The position numbers and the translations under genes are program-made. From Rhodothermales bacterium (lineage in GTDB: Bacteria; Bacteroidota; Rhodothermia; Rhodothermales; Bin80), in contig OX638318.1 of NCBI GenBank assembly GCA_951812585.1, positions 2,354,380-2,418,379 of the forward strand: DNA of 64,000 bases. The letters run 5' to 3'. The notes under the pieces were generated by a model. That model was given only the letters and a program-made list of their open reading frames with translations, was not told the origin of the DNA and did no database searches. This document shows, in pieces, positions 9,549 through 18,541 of this stretch; positions within the stretch are counted from its first letter, which is position 1; every line of letters starts with the position of its first letter.

Positions 9549-10442
9549 ATGCTGCTGCGCCCGCTGATTCTGGTTCTTCTGGTCGCAGGGTGTCAGGAGC
9601 CACTCCGCGTAGCCACTTCCGCAGATCCACTCGTTGCGGCGGCCCATGCACTCGCGGAAGACGCGCGCACGGTGGGTGCATGTGCGGCACTAAAGCAAAG
9701 GCTACGGTCCGATGCCCTCGCATTTTCACCGGTACCGCGCACGGATTGGGTGTGCGAAGACGCGGCCGCGCTGGGGGCGTTGCACCGCGTGGAGCTCGCA
9801 GCCAGTGGGGATTTTGGTTACACCATCTATGCTGCACCGGTACGGGATTCATCTCGCTGGCAGGTTCTGGTCTGGCGCTTGGAGCCGGACAGCACCTGGC
9901 GGGTGGAAGCCGTGATGCGCACGCTGCATCCGCCGCCGGCCCTGCGCGCGGAGCTCACGACGCGGGCTGGTGCAGGCTGGGTCCGCGCGCGCAGAAAGCT
10001 CTACCAGGAAGCTGCGCGGGTCGCCATGCTGAAGGCGGATCGAGATCTTGCGGCAGCATCAGTGGATGCGAGCCCCATGTCAGCCTTTGCGAACGCCTTG
10101 GCCGACTCTGTGCTTCAGCTGCGCGAAGCGCACGTCCCCGTCCAGGGCCGGCGCGCAGCCCTGGACGCGTACCAATCCTATCGAGGCATGATGACCTGGG
10201 TCCCCATTGCCGGTGCGATTGCCGCTGGGGGCGATCTCGGGTACACCTACGGCCTGGAAACCGTGCGCCCGCTCGCTCCGGATACGGTCTTGCATTCCAG
10301 CACATACCTGCGGCTCTGGCGCGCTATGCCCGACAGCACCTGGCGCATCGTCGTGAATGCACACACTCGCATATCGATGGCGGATACCGTTCGCAGTGGC
10401 CTCGTTGAAGTGCCCCCTGGCGGCGATCAAAGCGTAGAATAG
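9549..10442 (+). CDS. Predicted lipoprotein with two related SnoaL/DUF4440-like segments
   Basis: A 297-residue secreted protein. From ATG at 9549 a short hydrophobic signal ends in the lipobox LVAGC (cysteine at 15). The mature protein holds two similar halves: FGYTIYAAPVRDSSRWQVLV...EPDSTWRVEAV and LGYTYGLETV...MPDSTWRIVVN. The repeated GYTYG and PDSTWR pattern is the kind seen in SnoaL-like/DUF4440 folds, suggesting an internal duplication. The function is unknown. It lies 10 bp after the membrane ferredoxin gene in the same direction and probably belongs to that transcript. Confidence 0.7.
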   Translation: MLLRPLILVLLVAGCQEPLRVATSADPLVAAAHALAEDARTVGACAALKQRLRSDALAFSPVPRTDWVCEDAAALGALHRVELAASGDFGYTIYAAPVRDSSRWQVLVWRLEPDSTWRVEAVMRTLHPPPALRAELTTRAGAGWVRARRKLYQEAARVAMLKADRDLAAASVDASPMSAFANALADSVLQLREAHVPVQGRRAALDAYQSYRGMMTWVPIAGAIAAGGDLGYTYGLETVRPLAPDTVLHSSTYLRLWRAMPDSTWRIVVNAHTRISMADTVRSGLVEVPPGGDQSVE

Positions 10443-10450
10443 AGGTGACC

Positions 10451-11362
10451 ATGCAACCACTGGCATCGTCAACCTGGTATGCCGATGTGCGGTACCGGGG
10501 CGTGGTGCGGCTCATTGCGTGCGCCATACTGGAGACTGCTCAGGGACTGCTGCTCGTGGATCCGGGTCCGGACATATCGCTGGGCACGCTGAAGGCGGAC
10601 CTCAAAGCCGGCGGTGTGGAGATGGAGGATGTTTATGGGCTGCTGCTTACGCACATTCATCTGGATCACGCCGGCGCCGTGGGCTCCATCGTACGGGCCC
10701 ACCCGCATATCAGGGTTTATGTCCATAAGCGGGGTGCGCGTCACATGATTCGTCCGGCGCGCCTCTTGGCCAGCGCAGCGCGCATCTATGGCGACCGCAT
10801 GCAGTCCCTATGGGGCGATGTGGTGCCTACACCAGAGGCCAATGTGCATGTTCTGCACGGAGGAGAGTGCCTGCAGTTTGGCAATCGCACGCTCCACGTA
10901 CGTTATACGCCTGGGCACGCCAGTCATCATGTGTGCTACTTGGACGAATCCACTGGCACAGCTTTCGTGGGTGATACGGCCGGGATGCTGATCATGGGCA
11001 CGCGATATGTCGTGCCGGTTGCGCCACCGCCCGACATCAATCTTGAATTGTGGCGAACGAGCATGGCACAGCTGCGGGTGTGGGACCCGGATGTGCTTTT
11101 TGCAACGCACTTTGGTCCATCCTTGGACGTGGCGTGGCACCTGCTGCACGCCGAAGAGCGCCTTGACGCGTGGGCGATGGCCGTTCGCACTTCACTTGCA
11201 GAAGAGGGCAACGACGCGGCGCGTGCGCAGCGGTTTCATGAGCAGGAGATGGCGCGCGCCTACGCGGAGCTGAGCGAATCATTTCGGCGACCGTATGAAA
11301 TCATGGGACAGCCGCGCGAGAGCTGGTATGGACTGGCGCGCTACTGGCGCAAGACATTGTAG
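10451..11362 (+). CDS. MBL-fold metallo-hydrolase
   Basis: A metallo-beta-lactamase fold protein of 303 residues. The dinuclear zinc motif is THIHLDHAG (H68, H70, D72, H73). Further ligands are TPGHASHH, FVGDTAG and ATHFGPS, in the expected order. The C-terminal helix-rich tail is typical of the group that includes glyoxalase II-like and thioesterase-like members; the substrate is not visible. ATG at 10451 has AGAGG about 5 bases upstream and is preferred over GTG at 10445. It follows the lipoprotein gene by 8 bp. Confidence 0.85.
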   Translation: MQPLASSTWYADVRYRGVVRLIACAILETAQGLLLVDPGPDISLGTLKADLKAGGVEMEDVYGLLLTHIHLDHAGAVGSIVRAHPHIRVYVHKRGARHMIRPARLLASAARIYGDRMQSLWGDVVPTPEANVHVLHGGECLQFGNRTLHVRYTPGHASHHVCYLDESTGTAFVGDTAGMLIMGTRYVVPVAPPPDINLELWRTSMAQLRVWDPDVLFATHFGPSLDVAWHLLHAEERLDAWAMAVRTSLAEEGNDAARAQRFHEQEMARAYAELSESFRRPYEIMGQPRESWYGLARYWRKTL

Positions 11363-11381
11363 ATCTTAAGCGAGAGTCGAT

Positions 11382-11810
11382 ATGCCGATCTGGAAGCGAC
11401 AGGCAACACCCGAGCAGCTTAACGCGCGGCGCCACAAGACGTTGGTGGAGGCGCTGGGTATTGTGTTCACAGAGGTCGGCGCGGACTATCTGCGCGGTAC
11501 CATGCCCGTGGATGCACGCACAAAGCAGCCAGCGGGTCTCTTGCACGGCGGCGCTTCGGTCGCGCTGGCGGAATCACTCGGCAGTGTGGCCGCTTGGCTG
11601 TGCGTCGATGCCGCCCGTTATTCTTGTGTAGGTATGGAAGTTAATGCCAACCACCTGCGCCCCAAACGCGAGGGGGTGGTCACGGGCACGGCGCGTCCTG
11701 CGCATCTCGGGCGACTGACGCAAGTCTGGCTTATTGATATCCATGACGAAATCCAGAACCTTGTGGCCACCTGTCGGCTTACCATAGCGGTGCTGCCGAA
11801 GGCCGCGTAG
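11382..11810 (+). CDS. PaaI-type hotdog-fold thioesterase
   Basis: A 142-residue hotdog-fold acyl-CoA thioesterase. The signature LLHGGASVALAES contains the catalytic region of the PaaI/EntH/MenI group, followed by GMEVNANHLRPKREG on the second half of the fold. Members hydrolyse aryl- or acyl-CoA (for example 1,4-dihydroxy-2-naphthoyl-CoA in menaquinone synthesis), but no men or paa gene is adjacent, so the substrate is open. It is tightly spaced between the MBL hydrolase and queE, in the same direction. Confidence 0.85.
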   Translation: MPIWKRQATPEQLNARRHKTLVEALGIVFTEVGADYLRGTMPVDARTKQPAGLLHGGASVALAESLGSVAAWLCVDAARYSCVGMEVNANHLRPKREGVVTGTARPAHLGRLTQVWLIDIHDEIQNLVATCRLTIAVLPKAA

Positions 11811-11813
11811 TCC

Positions 11814-12455
11814 ATGGCATACGCTGTCAAGGAGATCTTCTACACGCTTCAGGGCGAGGGTGCGCGCGTGGGGCGTCCTGCGGTCTTTCTGCGCTTTGCT
11901 GGATGCAACCTCTGGTCCGGTTTCGAGCGCGACCGGCACGATGCGGTCTGCCAGTTCTGCGACACCGACTTCGCAGGGATGGACGGACCGAACGGCGGGC
12001 GTTACGATACCCCGCAAACGCTTGCGGCAAGGGTAGCCAGGGTCTGGCCCGGACCGCGGCACTCCCGCGCGCGGCCGTATGTGGTATGCACAGGGGGCGA
12101 GCCGCTCTTGCAGCTGGATGTGGCTCTGATACGGGCGCTTCGCGCAGAAGGCTTCGAAGTCGCCATAGAAACCAACGGCACGCTGGCGGTGCCGGAAGGC
12201 ATCGACTGGGTTTGTGTCAGCCCAAAGGCCGGTGCGCCCCTGGTCTTGACAGGCGGGAACGAGCTTAAGCTGGTGTATCCGCAACCGGGCGCGCAGCCCG
12301 ACAGGTTTGAGGATCTGGCCTTTGGCCACTTCTTCCTTCAGCCCATGGATGGGCCCGATGTAGCAGCGCACACGCAGGCCGCGATGGCGTACTGCCTGGC
12401 CCATCCACCGTGGCGTTTAAGCCTCCAGACGCATAAGCTCCTGGGATTGCCCTGA
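11814..12455 (+). CDS. queE: 7-carboxy-7-deazaguanine synthase
   Basis: QueE is a radical-SAM enzyme that converts 6-carboxytetrahydropterin to 7-carboxy-7-deazaguanine on the way to queuosine. The protein starts YAVKEIFYTLQGEGARVG, and the cluster-binding cysteines are in FAGCNLW followed by CQFCDTDF. The spacing within the first part of the cluster motif is longer than CxxxCxxC, as in the QueE type with an insertion. CTGGEPLLQ and IETNGTL are conserved SAM-contact segments. At 213 residues it is normal. It starts 3 bp after the thioesterase stop. No queC or queD is in the window. Confidence 0.93.
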   Translation: MAYAVKEIFYTLQGEGARVGRPAVFLRFAGCNLWSGFERDRHDAVCQFCDTDFAGMDGPNGGRYDTPQTLAARVARVWPGPRHSRARPYVVCTGGEPLLQLDVALIRALRAEGFEVAIETNGTLAVPEGIDWVCVSPKAGAPLVLTGGNELKLVYPQPGAQPDRFEDLAFGHFFLQPMDGPDVAAHTQAAMAYCLAHPPWRLSLQTHKLLGLP

Positions 12456-12755
12456 TGCCCCGCTTGGTCTTCGCGGCCGCGAATAGTGGCGAATAGTGAA
12501 GGCACTGCGCAGCGGGCTGGATTGCTGATGCGCATGCCGGATGGCCGCTGCATGCGCGTTTGTCGCAGCTACGCCACCTCAACGTTGGAAGGTATCCAGA
12601 CAATAGCCGGCACCCTGGTGATTTATCCGGGTTAGGAGGGTGCCCGTGGCCTGCCTCACAAGCGACAAAACCTTCAATTCCGGGCTTTTGCAAGAGTTTT
12701 TTTTACAATTGGAGTATGCTACAAGCAATTGCATCTTCTAAGGGATGGATTTGAC
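12456..12755. other. 300-bp intergenic region before the secreted protease
   Basis: No gene is seen here. A perfect 8-bp inverted repeat (GGCACCCT at 12609-12616 and AGGGTGCC at 12637-12644) could form a hairpin, but no T-run follows it directly. A run of eight T at 12697-12704 and a TATGCT element at 12715-12720 may belong to the promoter of the protease gene. The 10-mer GCGAATAGTG occurs twice in tandem near 12479-12497. Confidence 0.4.
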
Positions 12756-15700
12756 ATGCGTATCCTGATCGTGTTGCTACTGCCTGTGGTTCTGGTTGTG
12801 CCCTTGGCTGGAGCGCAGGGCGATCCCGAGTATGCGTCTCATGTGGTCGTGGTACAGTTTGCGCCGGAGGTGGCCATGGCCAACAGAGCCAGCACGACCG
12901 GGCTGCGCGACTTTGACCAGAGGGCGTCGCAGTACGGCGTCCACCTGATTGCGCGCGTGTATCCGTTTCTGGATCATGTGGAGCCCACGCCGAAGACCAG
13001 GCAGAACCTGATGGCGCTCCGCCGCACGTATTATGTGCGCTATCACGCGAATGTGTCTCCGAAGGCGGTGGCCAGTAATCTGGCCACGGCGCCGGGCGTG
13101 GTGTATGCCGAGCCGGTGCTCGTGAATCGTACGCAGGCGTATTGGGAGCGTGTGCACCCCAATGATCCCATGTACAGCCAGCAGACGGAGCTACGTCAAT
13201 TGCGCTTGCCGGAGGCGTGGGATGAGGTCAAGAGCGAAGGCGGCGCACCGCGGGTCGTCATAGCCATCGTGGACGGTGGCGGCGAATGGCGGCATGAGGA
13301 TCTTCGCGCCAACGTTTGGACGAATCCGGGTGAGGTTGCCGACAACGGTGTCGATGACGACGGCAACGGGTTCATCGACGATGTGCACGGTGTCAACTTC
13401 GCCAACGGCGACGACACGGACAACGATCCGACGGGGCTGCCGGAGACGCCCTCGAATGCCCAACATGGCACGGCCGTTGCAGGTTCGGCCAGCGCGGTGA
13501 CCGACAACAGCGTGGGAGTAGCCGGTGCGGCCTGGAACGCGGATCTGATGCACATCAATGCTGGGTGCGAGCAGTTTGATGGAGGTATCTGCTATGGCTA
13601 CGAGGGCATTCTCTATGCGGCGGCCAATGGGGCAGATATCATCAATGCGAGCTGGGGAGGCCTGGCAGGACACGATGATTATATCAGGTTTCCGGACCAA
13701 ACGCTGAATCTGGCTACGGACATGGGAGCCCTTGTGGTAACCTCCGCCGGTAATTCTGCGCGCAGCAACGATCTGTTCCGATACTATCCGGCCCGTAGTC
13801 CGCGCGTGCTGTCGGTGGGTGCAACGGAGAAGGACACGCGCAGACGGGCGGGTTTCTCGAATTACGGAAAGCTGGTAAACGTTTTTGCTCCGGGCGAGGA
13901 CATCGTGACCACCGGATCAGACAACGGCTATATATCTGCCAGCGGGACGTCGTTTTCGTCGCCGTTGACGGCAGGCGTGGCGGCATTGGTGAAGACCCGG
14001 TTTCCCAACATGGGATCGGACGCGCTGCGGGAGCATGTTAGGCTTACGAGCGACAACATGGATGCGGAGAATCCGGACCTGGCCGGACGGCTCGGGCGGG
14101 GGTTTGTAAACGCGCTGGCGGCCCTCGACGCGCCGGCTGTACCCGCCGTACGCCTCAAGCGCTGGAGTTGGGTGGATGACGACGGTGACCGCCAGATTGC
14201 TTCGGGCGATGTGGTAACGGTAACAGCAACGTTAGTCAATCACCTGGCCGATGCCCGTCAACTCCGTGTGGGGCTTGTGGGGGCCGCACCGTATTCGTTC
14301 ATAGACTTGACCGCCGCGTCGGTCGATATTGGAAGCCTGGCCGGTGGCGACTCGGTCGAGGTCCGGCTGGAGTTTACGGTGGCTTCGGACGCGCCTGCTA
14401 ACCAGCGAGTGCGTTTCTTCACGCACATCCGTGAAGGGGCACACGAGGACGAGGCGGACCAGCTTTCACTTCGGGTCAACCGGTCGCTGGAGCCGGTCCA
14501 TCAAAGCTTGAGTGCATTATACGTGGCCACCGGCGGGGACGAATGGACGCGCAATGACCATTGGGACATCACGACGGTTCCGAGTGAGGAAGCACTGGCC
14601 TTGTGGTTTGGCGTTTTCCTCAATCAGGGATGGCTGTATCAGCTGGCATTGCCTAATAACAATCTTACGGGGTCGCTTCCGCCCGAACTCGGCAATCTCT
14701 CGGAACTGCAGGTGCTATGGCTGTCCGACAATTCGTTGACGGGGCCGATCCCTTCCGAACTCGGCAATCTCTCGGCTTTGCAAACGCTGTCTCTGTCCGA
14801 CAATTCGCTGACAGGGTCGATCCCTTCCGAACTCGGTAAGCTCTCGGAATTGCAAGTGCTGCGGCTGTCCGGCAATCTACTGACAGGGCCGATCCCGCCT
14901 GACCTCGACAATCTTTCGGAATTGCAAGTGCTGTATCTGTACAACAATTCGCTGACGGGGTCGATCCCTTCCGAACTCGGCAATCTCTCGGCTTTGCAAA
15001 CGCTGTCTCTGTCCCACAATTCGCTAACGGGGTCGATCCCTTCCGAACTCGGCAACCTCTCGGCTTTGCAGGGGCTGTGGCTGTACAACAATTCGCTAAC
15101 GGGGCCGATCCCTTCCGAACTTGGCAATCTCTCGGAATTGGAATGGCTGTGGCTGTCCGGCAATTCGCTGACGGGGCCGCTTCCGACCGAACTCGGCAAT
15201 CTCTCGGAATTGCGAGAGCTGCGGCTGTCCGGCAATCTACTGACAGGGCCGATCCCTTCCGAACTCGGCAATCTCTCGGAGTTGCGATGGTTATATCTGT
15301 CCGACAATTCGCTGACCGGCCCGATCCCTTCCGAAATCGGCAACCTCTTGGCTTTGCAAACGCTGTCTCTGTCCCGCAATTCGCTGACCGGGCCGATCCC
15401 TTCCGAAATCGGCAATCTTCAGCAATTGCAAGGGCTGTATCTGGACGGCAATTCGCTGACGGGGCCGCTTCCGACCGAAATCGGCAACCTCTCGGCTTTG
15501 CAGGACCTATTTCTGGGCGGCAATTCGCTAACGGGGCCGATCCCGCCTGGCCTCGGCAATCTCTCGGAATTGCAGGTGCTGCAGCTGTCCAACAATTCGC
15601 TGACGGGGCCGCTTCCGCCTGACCTCGGCAACCTCTCGGCTTTGCGGGGGCTGTGGCTGTCCGGCAATTCGTTGACGGGGCCGCTTCCGCCTGACCTCGG

Positions 15701-16763
15701 CAATCTTTCGCAACTGCGATGGTTGTCGCTGTTCCGCAATTCGCTAACGGGGCCGCTTCCGCCTGAAATAGGCAATCTCTCGGATTTGCAAGGGCTGTAT
15801 CTGTCCAACAATTCGCTAACGGGGCCGCTTCCGCTCGAACTCGGTAATCTCTCGGAATTGCTAGAGCTGTCGCTGTACGATAATGACATAACCGGGTCGA
15901 TCCCGGCCGAACTCGGCAATCTCTCGGAATTGCAGGTGCTATGGCTGTCCGACAATTCGCTGACGGGGTCGATCCCTTCCGAACTCGGCAATCTCTCGGC
16001 TTTGCGAGGGCTGAATCTGTCCGGCAATTCGCTGACGGGTGTGCTGCCGCGGAGTCTCATGCAGCTGGACAGTCTAAGCCATTTCTACTTTGGCGGCCAG
16101 GAACTGTGTGCACCGGCGGACAATGATTTCCAAGCGTGGCTGAGCAGCATCCCAAATACAGACGGGCCCACCTGCGCACCTTTGCAGCTTACAGGTACAA
16201 TTGCAAATCAAACCTTTCCCAGAGCACAGCCCATGGCGCCGCTGGTCTTGCCTGAAGCCTCGGGAGGTGTGTCGCCGATCAATTACACGCTGGCCCCCAC
16301 ACTGCCGACAGGCCTGAGCTTTGACTCGGCAACGCGCACGATCAGCGGTACGCCGACGGAAGTCACGCAAGGCCCCTTACCCTACACATACACGGCGACC
16401 GACGCGATCGGGTCCGCCGATAGTTTGCACTTCACTATTGAGGTGTTTTCACCAGTGGCCGCTGAGCACGAGACATTGCCGGAGTCGTTTGCTGTGCATG
16501 GCAATTACCCGAATCCCTTCCGTGCATGGACCCGCATCGTGTTCGATCTGCCTTGGCCGGCGCGCGTGACCGTTGAAGTCATGGACCTAACGGGCCGGCG
16601 CATGCTTGCTATAGCGCCGGTGGATCTGTCCGCTGGATGGGCGCATACCATTGCAATAAGCGGCCTTACCCTTTCTTCGGGACTCTACCTGTATCGCCTG
16701 ATGGCCGTGTCGCCCGAGAGCCATGCAACGTATCGGATGGGCCGCTTCGTGCACATTCGCTAA
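12756..16763 (+). CDS. Secreted S8 (subtilisin-like) protease with leucine-rich repeats and T9SS sorting domain
   Basis: A 1335-residue exported protein. Order: signal peptide (1-20), propeptide-like region (about 25-140), peptidase S8 domain with Asp173 (AIVDGGG), His237 (AQHGTAVAG) and Ser399 (SGTSFSSP), a CARDB-like beta domain (about 470-590), about 20 leucine-rich repeats of 24 residues (about 628-1105; consensus LSxLQxLxLSxNSLTGPIPSELGN), a putative Ig domain (about 1145-1230), and a type A T9SS sorting domain beginning GNYPNPF near 1249. The catalytic triad is intact. It probably acts at the cell surface or outside. ATG at 12756 was chosen because it gives a clean signal peptide with AGGGA-like sequence about 10 bases upstream. 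The LRR type is plant-like. Confidence 0.93.
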   Translation: MRILIVLLLPVVLVVPLAGAQGDPEYASHVVVVQFAPEVAMANRASTTGLRDFDQRASQYGVHLIARVYPFLDHVEPTPKTRQNLMALRRTYYVRYHANVSPKAVASNLATAPGVVYAEPVLVNRTQAYWERVHPNDPMYSQQTELRQLRLPEAWDEVKSEGGAPRVVIAIVDGGGEWRHEDLRANVWTNPGEVADNGVDDDGNGFIDDVHGVNFANGDDTDNDPTGLPETPSNAQHGTAVAGSASAVTDNSVGVAGAAWNADLMHINAGCEQFDGGICYGYEGILYAAANGADIINASWGGLAGHDDYIRFPDQTLNLATDMGALVVTSAGNSARSNDLFRYYPARSPRVLSVGATEKDTRRRAGFSNYGKLVNVFAPGEDIVTTGSDNGYISASGTSFSSPLTAGVAALVKTRFPNMGSDALREHVRLTSDNMDAENPDLAGRLGRGFVNALAALDAPAVPAVRLKRWSWVDDDGDRQIASGDVVTVTATLVNHLADARQLRVGLVGAAPYSFIDLTAASVDIGSLAGGDSVEVRLEFTVASDAPANQRVRFFTHIREGAHEDEADQLSLRVNRSLEPVHQSLSALYVATGGDEWTRNDHWDITTVPSEEALALWFGVFLNQGWLYQLALPNNNLTGSLPPELGNLSELQVLWLSDNSLTGPIPSELGNLSALQTLSLSDNSLTGSIPSELGKLSELQVLRLSGNLLTGPIPPDLDNLSELQVLYLYNNSLTGSIPSELGNLSALQTLSLSHNSLTGSIPSELGNLSALQGLWLYNNSLTGPIPSELGNLSELEWLWLSGNSLTGPLPTELGNLSELRELRLSGNLLTGPIPSELGNLSELRWLYLSDNSLTGPIPSEIGNLLALQTLSLSRNSLTGPIPSEIGNLQQLQGLYLDGNSLTGPLPTEIGNLSALQDLFLGGNSLTGPIPPGLGNLSELQVLQLSNNSLTGPLPPDLGNLSALRGLWLSGNSLTGPLPPDLGNLSQLRWLSLFRNSLTGPLPPEIGNLSDLQGLYLSNNSLTGPLPLELGNLSELLELSLYDNDITGSIPAELGNLSELQVLWLSDNSLTGSIPSELGNLSALRGLNLSGNSLTGVLPRSLMQLDSLSHFYFGGQELCAPADNDFQAWLSSIPNTDGPTCAPLQLTGTIANQTFPRAQPMAPLVLPEASGGVSPINYTLAPTLPTGLSFDSATRTISGTPTEVTQGPLPYTYTATDAIGSADSLHFTIEVFSPVAAEHETLPESFAVHGNYPNPFRAWTRIVFDLPWPARVTVEVMDLTGRRMLAIAPVDLSAGWAHTIAISGLTLSSGLYLYRLMAVSPESHATYRMGRFVHIR
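14636..16080 (+). repeat. 72-bp tandem repeat array encoding the leucine-rich repeats
   Basis: About 20 in-frame units of 72 bp, each coding one 24-residue LRR. Neighbouring units share long stretches such as AATTCGCTGACGGGGCCG and GGCAATCTCTCGGAATTGC. The repeats differ mainly at the positions that face out of the solenoid (residues after LxL and the x in IPxEL), whereas the scaffold codons are nearly identical in DNA. This points to recent expansion by unequal recombination. It also creates long antisense open frames that are not genes. Confidence 0.95.
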
Positions 16764-16987
16764 GGGAGACATCCGCGGCCCGCTGTAATCACGAATCCCC
16801 ATGGTCGGCCGTAATCTGGATTGATACGGCATTCGTCGGCCATGGCCCACTTTCATTCGACCGGATCAGAACGGGTGAAACGACATCTAAAATGTACCGA
16901 CGGGCGCAGGTGGTCCCGGTCTAGTCCTGCCCTTTAATCACAAATCTTTTTTGACAACCCTATGTGCCACAAAAAGGTGGGACACGC

Positions 16988-17010
16988 TTGCACCCTAAAT
17001 TAGGGTGCAA
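16988..17010. repeat. Near-perfect palindrome inside the left IS end
   Basis: Eleven-base arms TTGCACCCTAA and TTAGGGTGCAA flank a single A. It lies just inside the left terminal repeat and upstream of orfA. It could be a transposase or host-regulator binding site, or a hairpin that blocks read-in transcription of the transposase. Confidence 0.7.
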
Positions 17011-17072
17011 TGGCGGTCTTCTGGTCGTTATTGTTGTGGGCGGTCTTTTAGTCACGTAGATCGGCAAACGCC

Positions 17073-17477
17073 ATGGATTCAACGCTTCATGAAAGCCGTA
17101 CGGCACCACCACAGGTTCCATCCACGGAGGTCGTACCGCGGGCAAAGCGCTGCAGATTCACCTTGGCCTATAAGCAGCGCATCGTCCGCGAAGCGGGCGC
17201 TTGTCAGGTACCCGGAGAGATTGGCGCGCTGTTGCGCCGGGAAGGCCTTTACTCGTCTCAGCTGTCCAAGTGGCGCCAACAGCTCGACAGGCCGGAGGCT
17301 GGAACGCAGTCCGCCGACAAGGTGCACGCGCTGAGAAAGGAGTTGCGTACGGTGCGCAAGATGCTTGCGCGTACGCGTCATGAGCTCAAGCAGGCCCGGA
17401 CGGTCATCGAGATTCAAAAAAAAGTCTCTGGACTGCTTGGTCTCGAGATCCCCGACGAGCCCGGGCAACCAGGTTGA
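17073..17477 (+). CDS. IS3-family transposase OrfA (helix-turn-helix protein)
   Basis: A 134-residue protein. RFTLAYKQRIVREA, then GEIGALLRREGLYSSQLSKW, is the HTH_Tnp_1 DNA-binding motif of IS3-type OrfA proteins. A charged helical region (about 85-125; RKELRTVRKMLARTRHELKQ) resembles the leucine-zipper multimerisation part. It recognises the element ends. The A8 run near codon 117 may allow -1 frameshifting into OrfB to make the OrfAB transposase. Confidence 0.88.
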   Translation: MDSTLHESRTAPPQVPSTEVVPRAKRCRFTLAYKQRIVREAGACQVPGEIGALLRREGLYSSQLSKWRQQLDRPEAGTQSADKVHALRKELRTVRKMLARTRHELKQARTVIEIQKKVSGLLGLEIPDEPGQPG

Positions 17478-17479
17478 TT

Positions 17480-18460
17480 ATGCTGGAGGAACTCACCAAG
17501 GCCATGGACATGACGGCCGCGTGCCGCTACATGGAGATCTCCCGTAGTACCGGGCACCGATGATTGCATCCAGGGCCACGGAAGCCAAGGAAGCGGCAAA
17601 AGGGCCGGCTCGCCATCGGTGACGCGTGGCGCGCACAGATGCTGGCCCGGTTGTGTTCGGAGCGGTTCATGGATCTTCCGCCCCGGCAGATAGGGGCTAC
17701 GCTGCTGGATGAAGACCCCTATGGGTGTCACTGGCGCACGCTGTATCGTATCCTGAAAGAAAGCCGCGCGGTACGAGAGCGCCGTAACCAGCGGGTACAC
17801 CCGCCCTACACCAGGCCGGAGCGGGTGGCCACGGCCCCCAACCAGTTCTGGTCCATGGACATCACCACGCTGCGCGGTCCCCGAAAAGGGACCTCCTACA
17901 AGTGCTACGTGATCGTAGATATCTTCAGTCGGTACGTGGTGGGCTGGATGGTGGCCCCGTACGAAACGGCTGATCTGGCGGCCGATCTGGTCGTGACCAC
18001 CTGCGAGCGCCAAGGGGTCACAGCCGACCCACCCCCGGTCCACACGGACCGGGGCGCGCCCATGACCGCCCGGACCTACATCCAGTTGTTGGGGCAGCTG
18101 GGCGTCACGCGCTCCTATGCGCGACCGTACCAGTCGAACGATAACCCGTACTCGGAGGCCCTATTCCGTACCGCCCAGTATCCTCACCTGTACCCGAGGC
18201 GGTTCGGATCTCTGGAGGATGCCCAGCAATGGGCCCGATGGTTCTTCGCATGGTACAACGAGATGTTCTACCACTCTGGCCTTGGGCTCATGCATCCCCG
18301 GACTGTGCCCTACGGCCATACCGAAGCCGTCAGAGTTGCCCGTCAGCAAGTCATGGACGCGGCCTACGCACAACACCCGGAACGCTTCTTGGGTGGCAGA
18401 CCACGCACACCGATGCCGCCAAGAGCCGTATGGATTAACAAGCCCAAACACACTACCTAA
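17480..18460 (+). pseudogene. IS3-family transposase OrfB with in-frame TGA
   Basis: Starting at ATG 17480 the frame reads MLEELTKAMDMTAACRYMEI, a normal OrfB N-terminal helix-turn-helix, then meets TGA at 17561-17563 (after STGHR) and continues in the same frame to 18460. A single G-to-A change from TGG (Trp) would explain it. The remaining 298 residues contain the rve integrase core: catalytic D in FWSMDITT, D in VHTDRGAP, and E in NPYSEALF. The catalytic domain is intact but the N terminus is cut off. The element is therefore probably inactive unless the stop is read through or translation restarts. Confidence 0.8.
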
Positions 18461-18541
18461 CACGCTCAGCCGCAAAAAATGCCCAATATAACGTGGAACT
18501 TAGCCTACGCTAAAGTGTATCATTTCTTTTGGCACATACCG

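Larger units (their letters stand above)
16963..18536 (+). mobile_element. IS3-family insertion sequence (about 1.57 kb)
   Basis: The ends are imperfect inverted repeats. The left end begins TGTGCCACAAAAAGG at 16963, and the right end reads CTTTTGGCACA up to 18536, whose complement starts TGTGCCAAAAG. Between them are orfA and an orfB in the -1 frame, the IS3 arrangement. A run of eight A (17416-17423) near the end of orfA is a plausible slippage site: the -1 frame is open from there into orfB. Only TA is shared outside both ends, so no clear 3-4 bp target duplication is visible. The element ends 5 bp before the ATG of the propeller gene. Confidence 0.85.

Noticed and set aside
12616-12629. 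14-mer GGTGATTTATCCGG also present near 20393
   Set aside because: A single exact 14-bp match in 64 kb is expected by chance and the contexts are unrelated.
14639-16060. Two long minus-strand open frames (258 and 213 aa) opposite the leucine-rich repeats
   Set aside because: They are antisense products of the 72-bp repeats, Ser/Arg/Pro-rich with a 24-residue period, and the sense frame is a clear LRR protein.
14636-16080. Regular repeats that could suggest a CRISPR array
   Set aside because: The unit is 72 bp, fully coding, with no variable spacers and no cas genes nearby.
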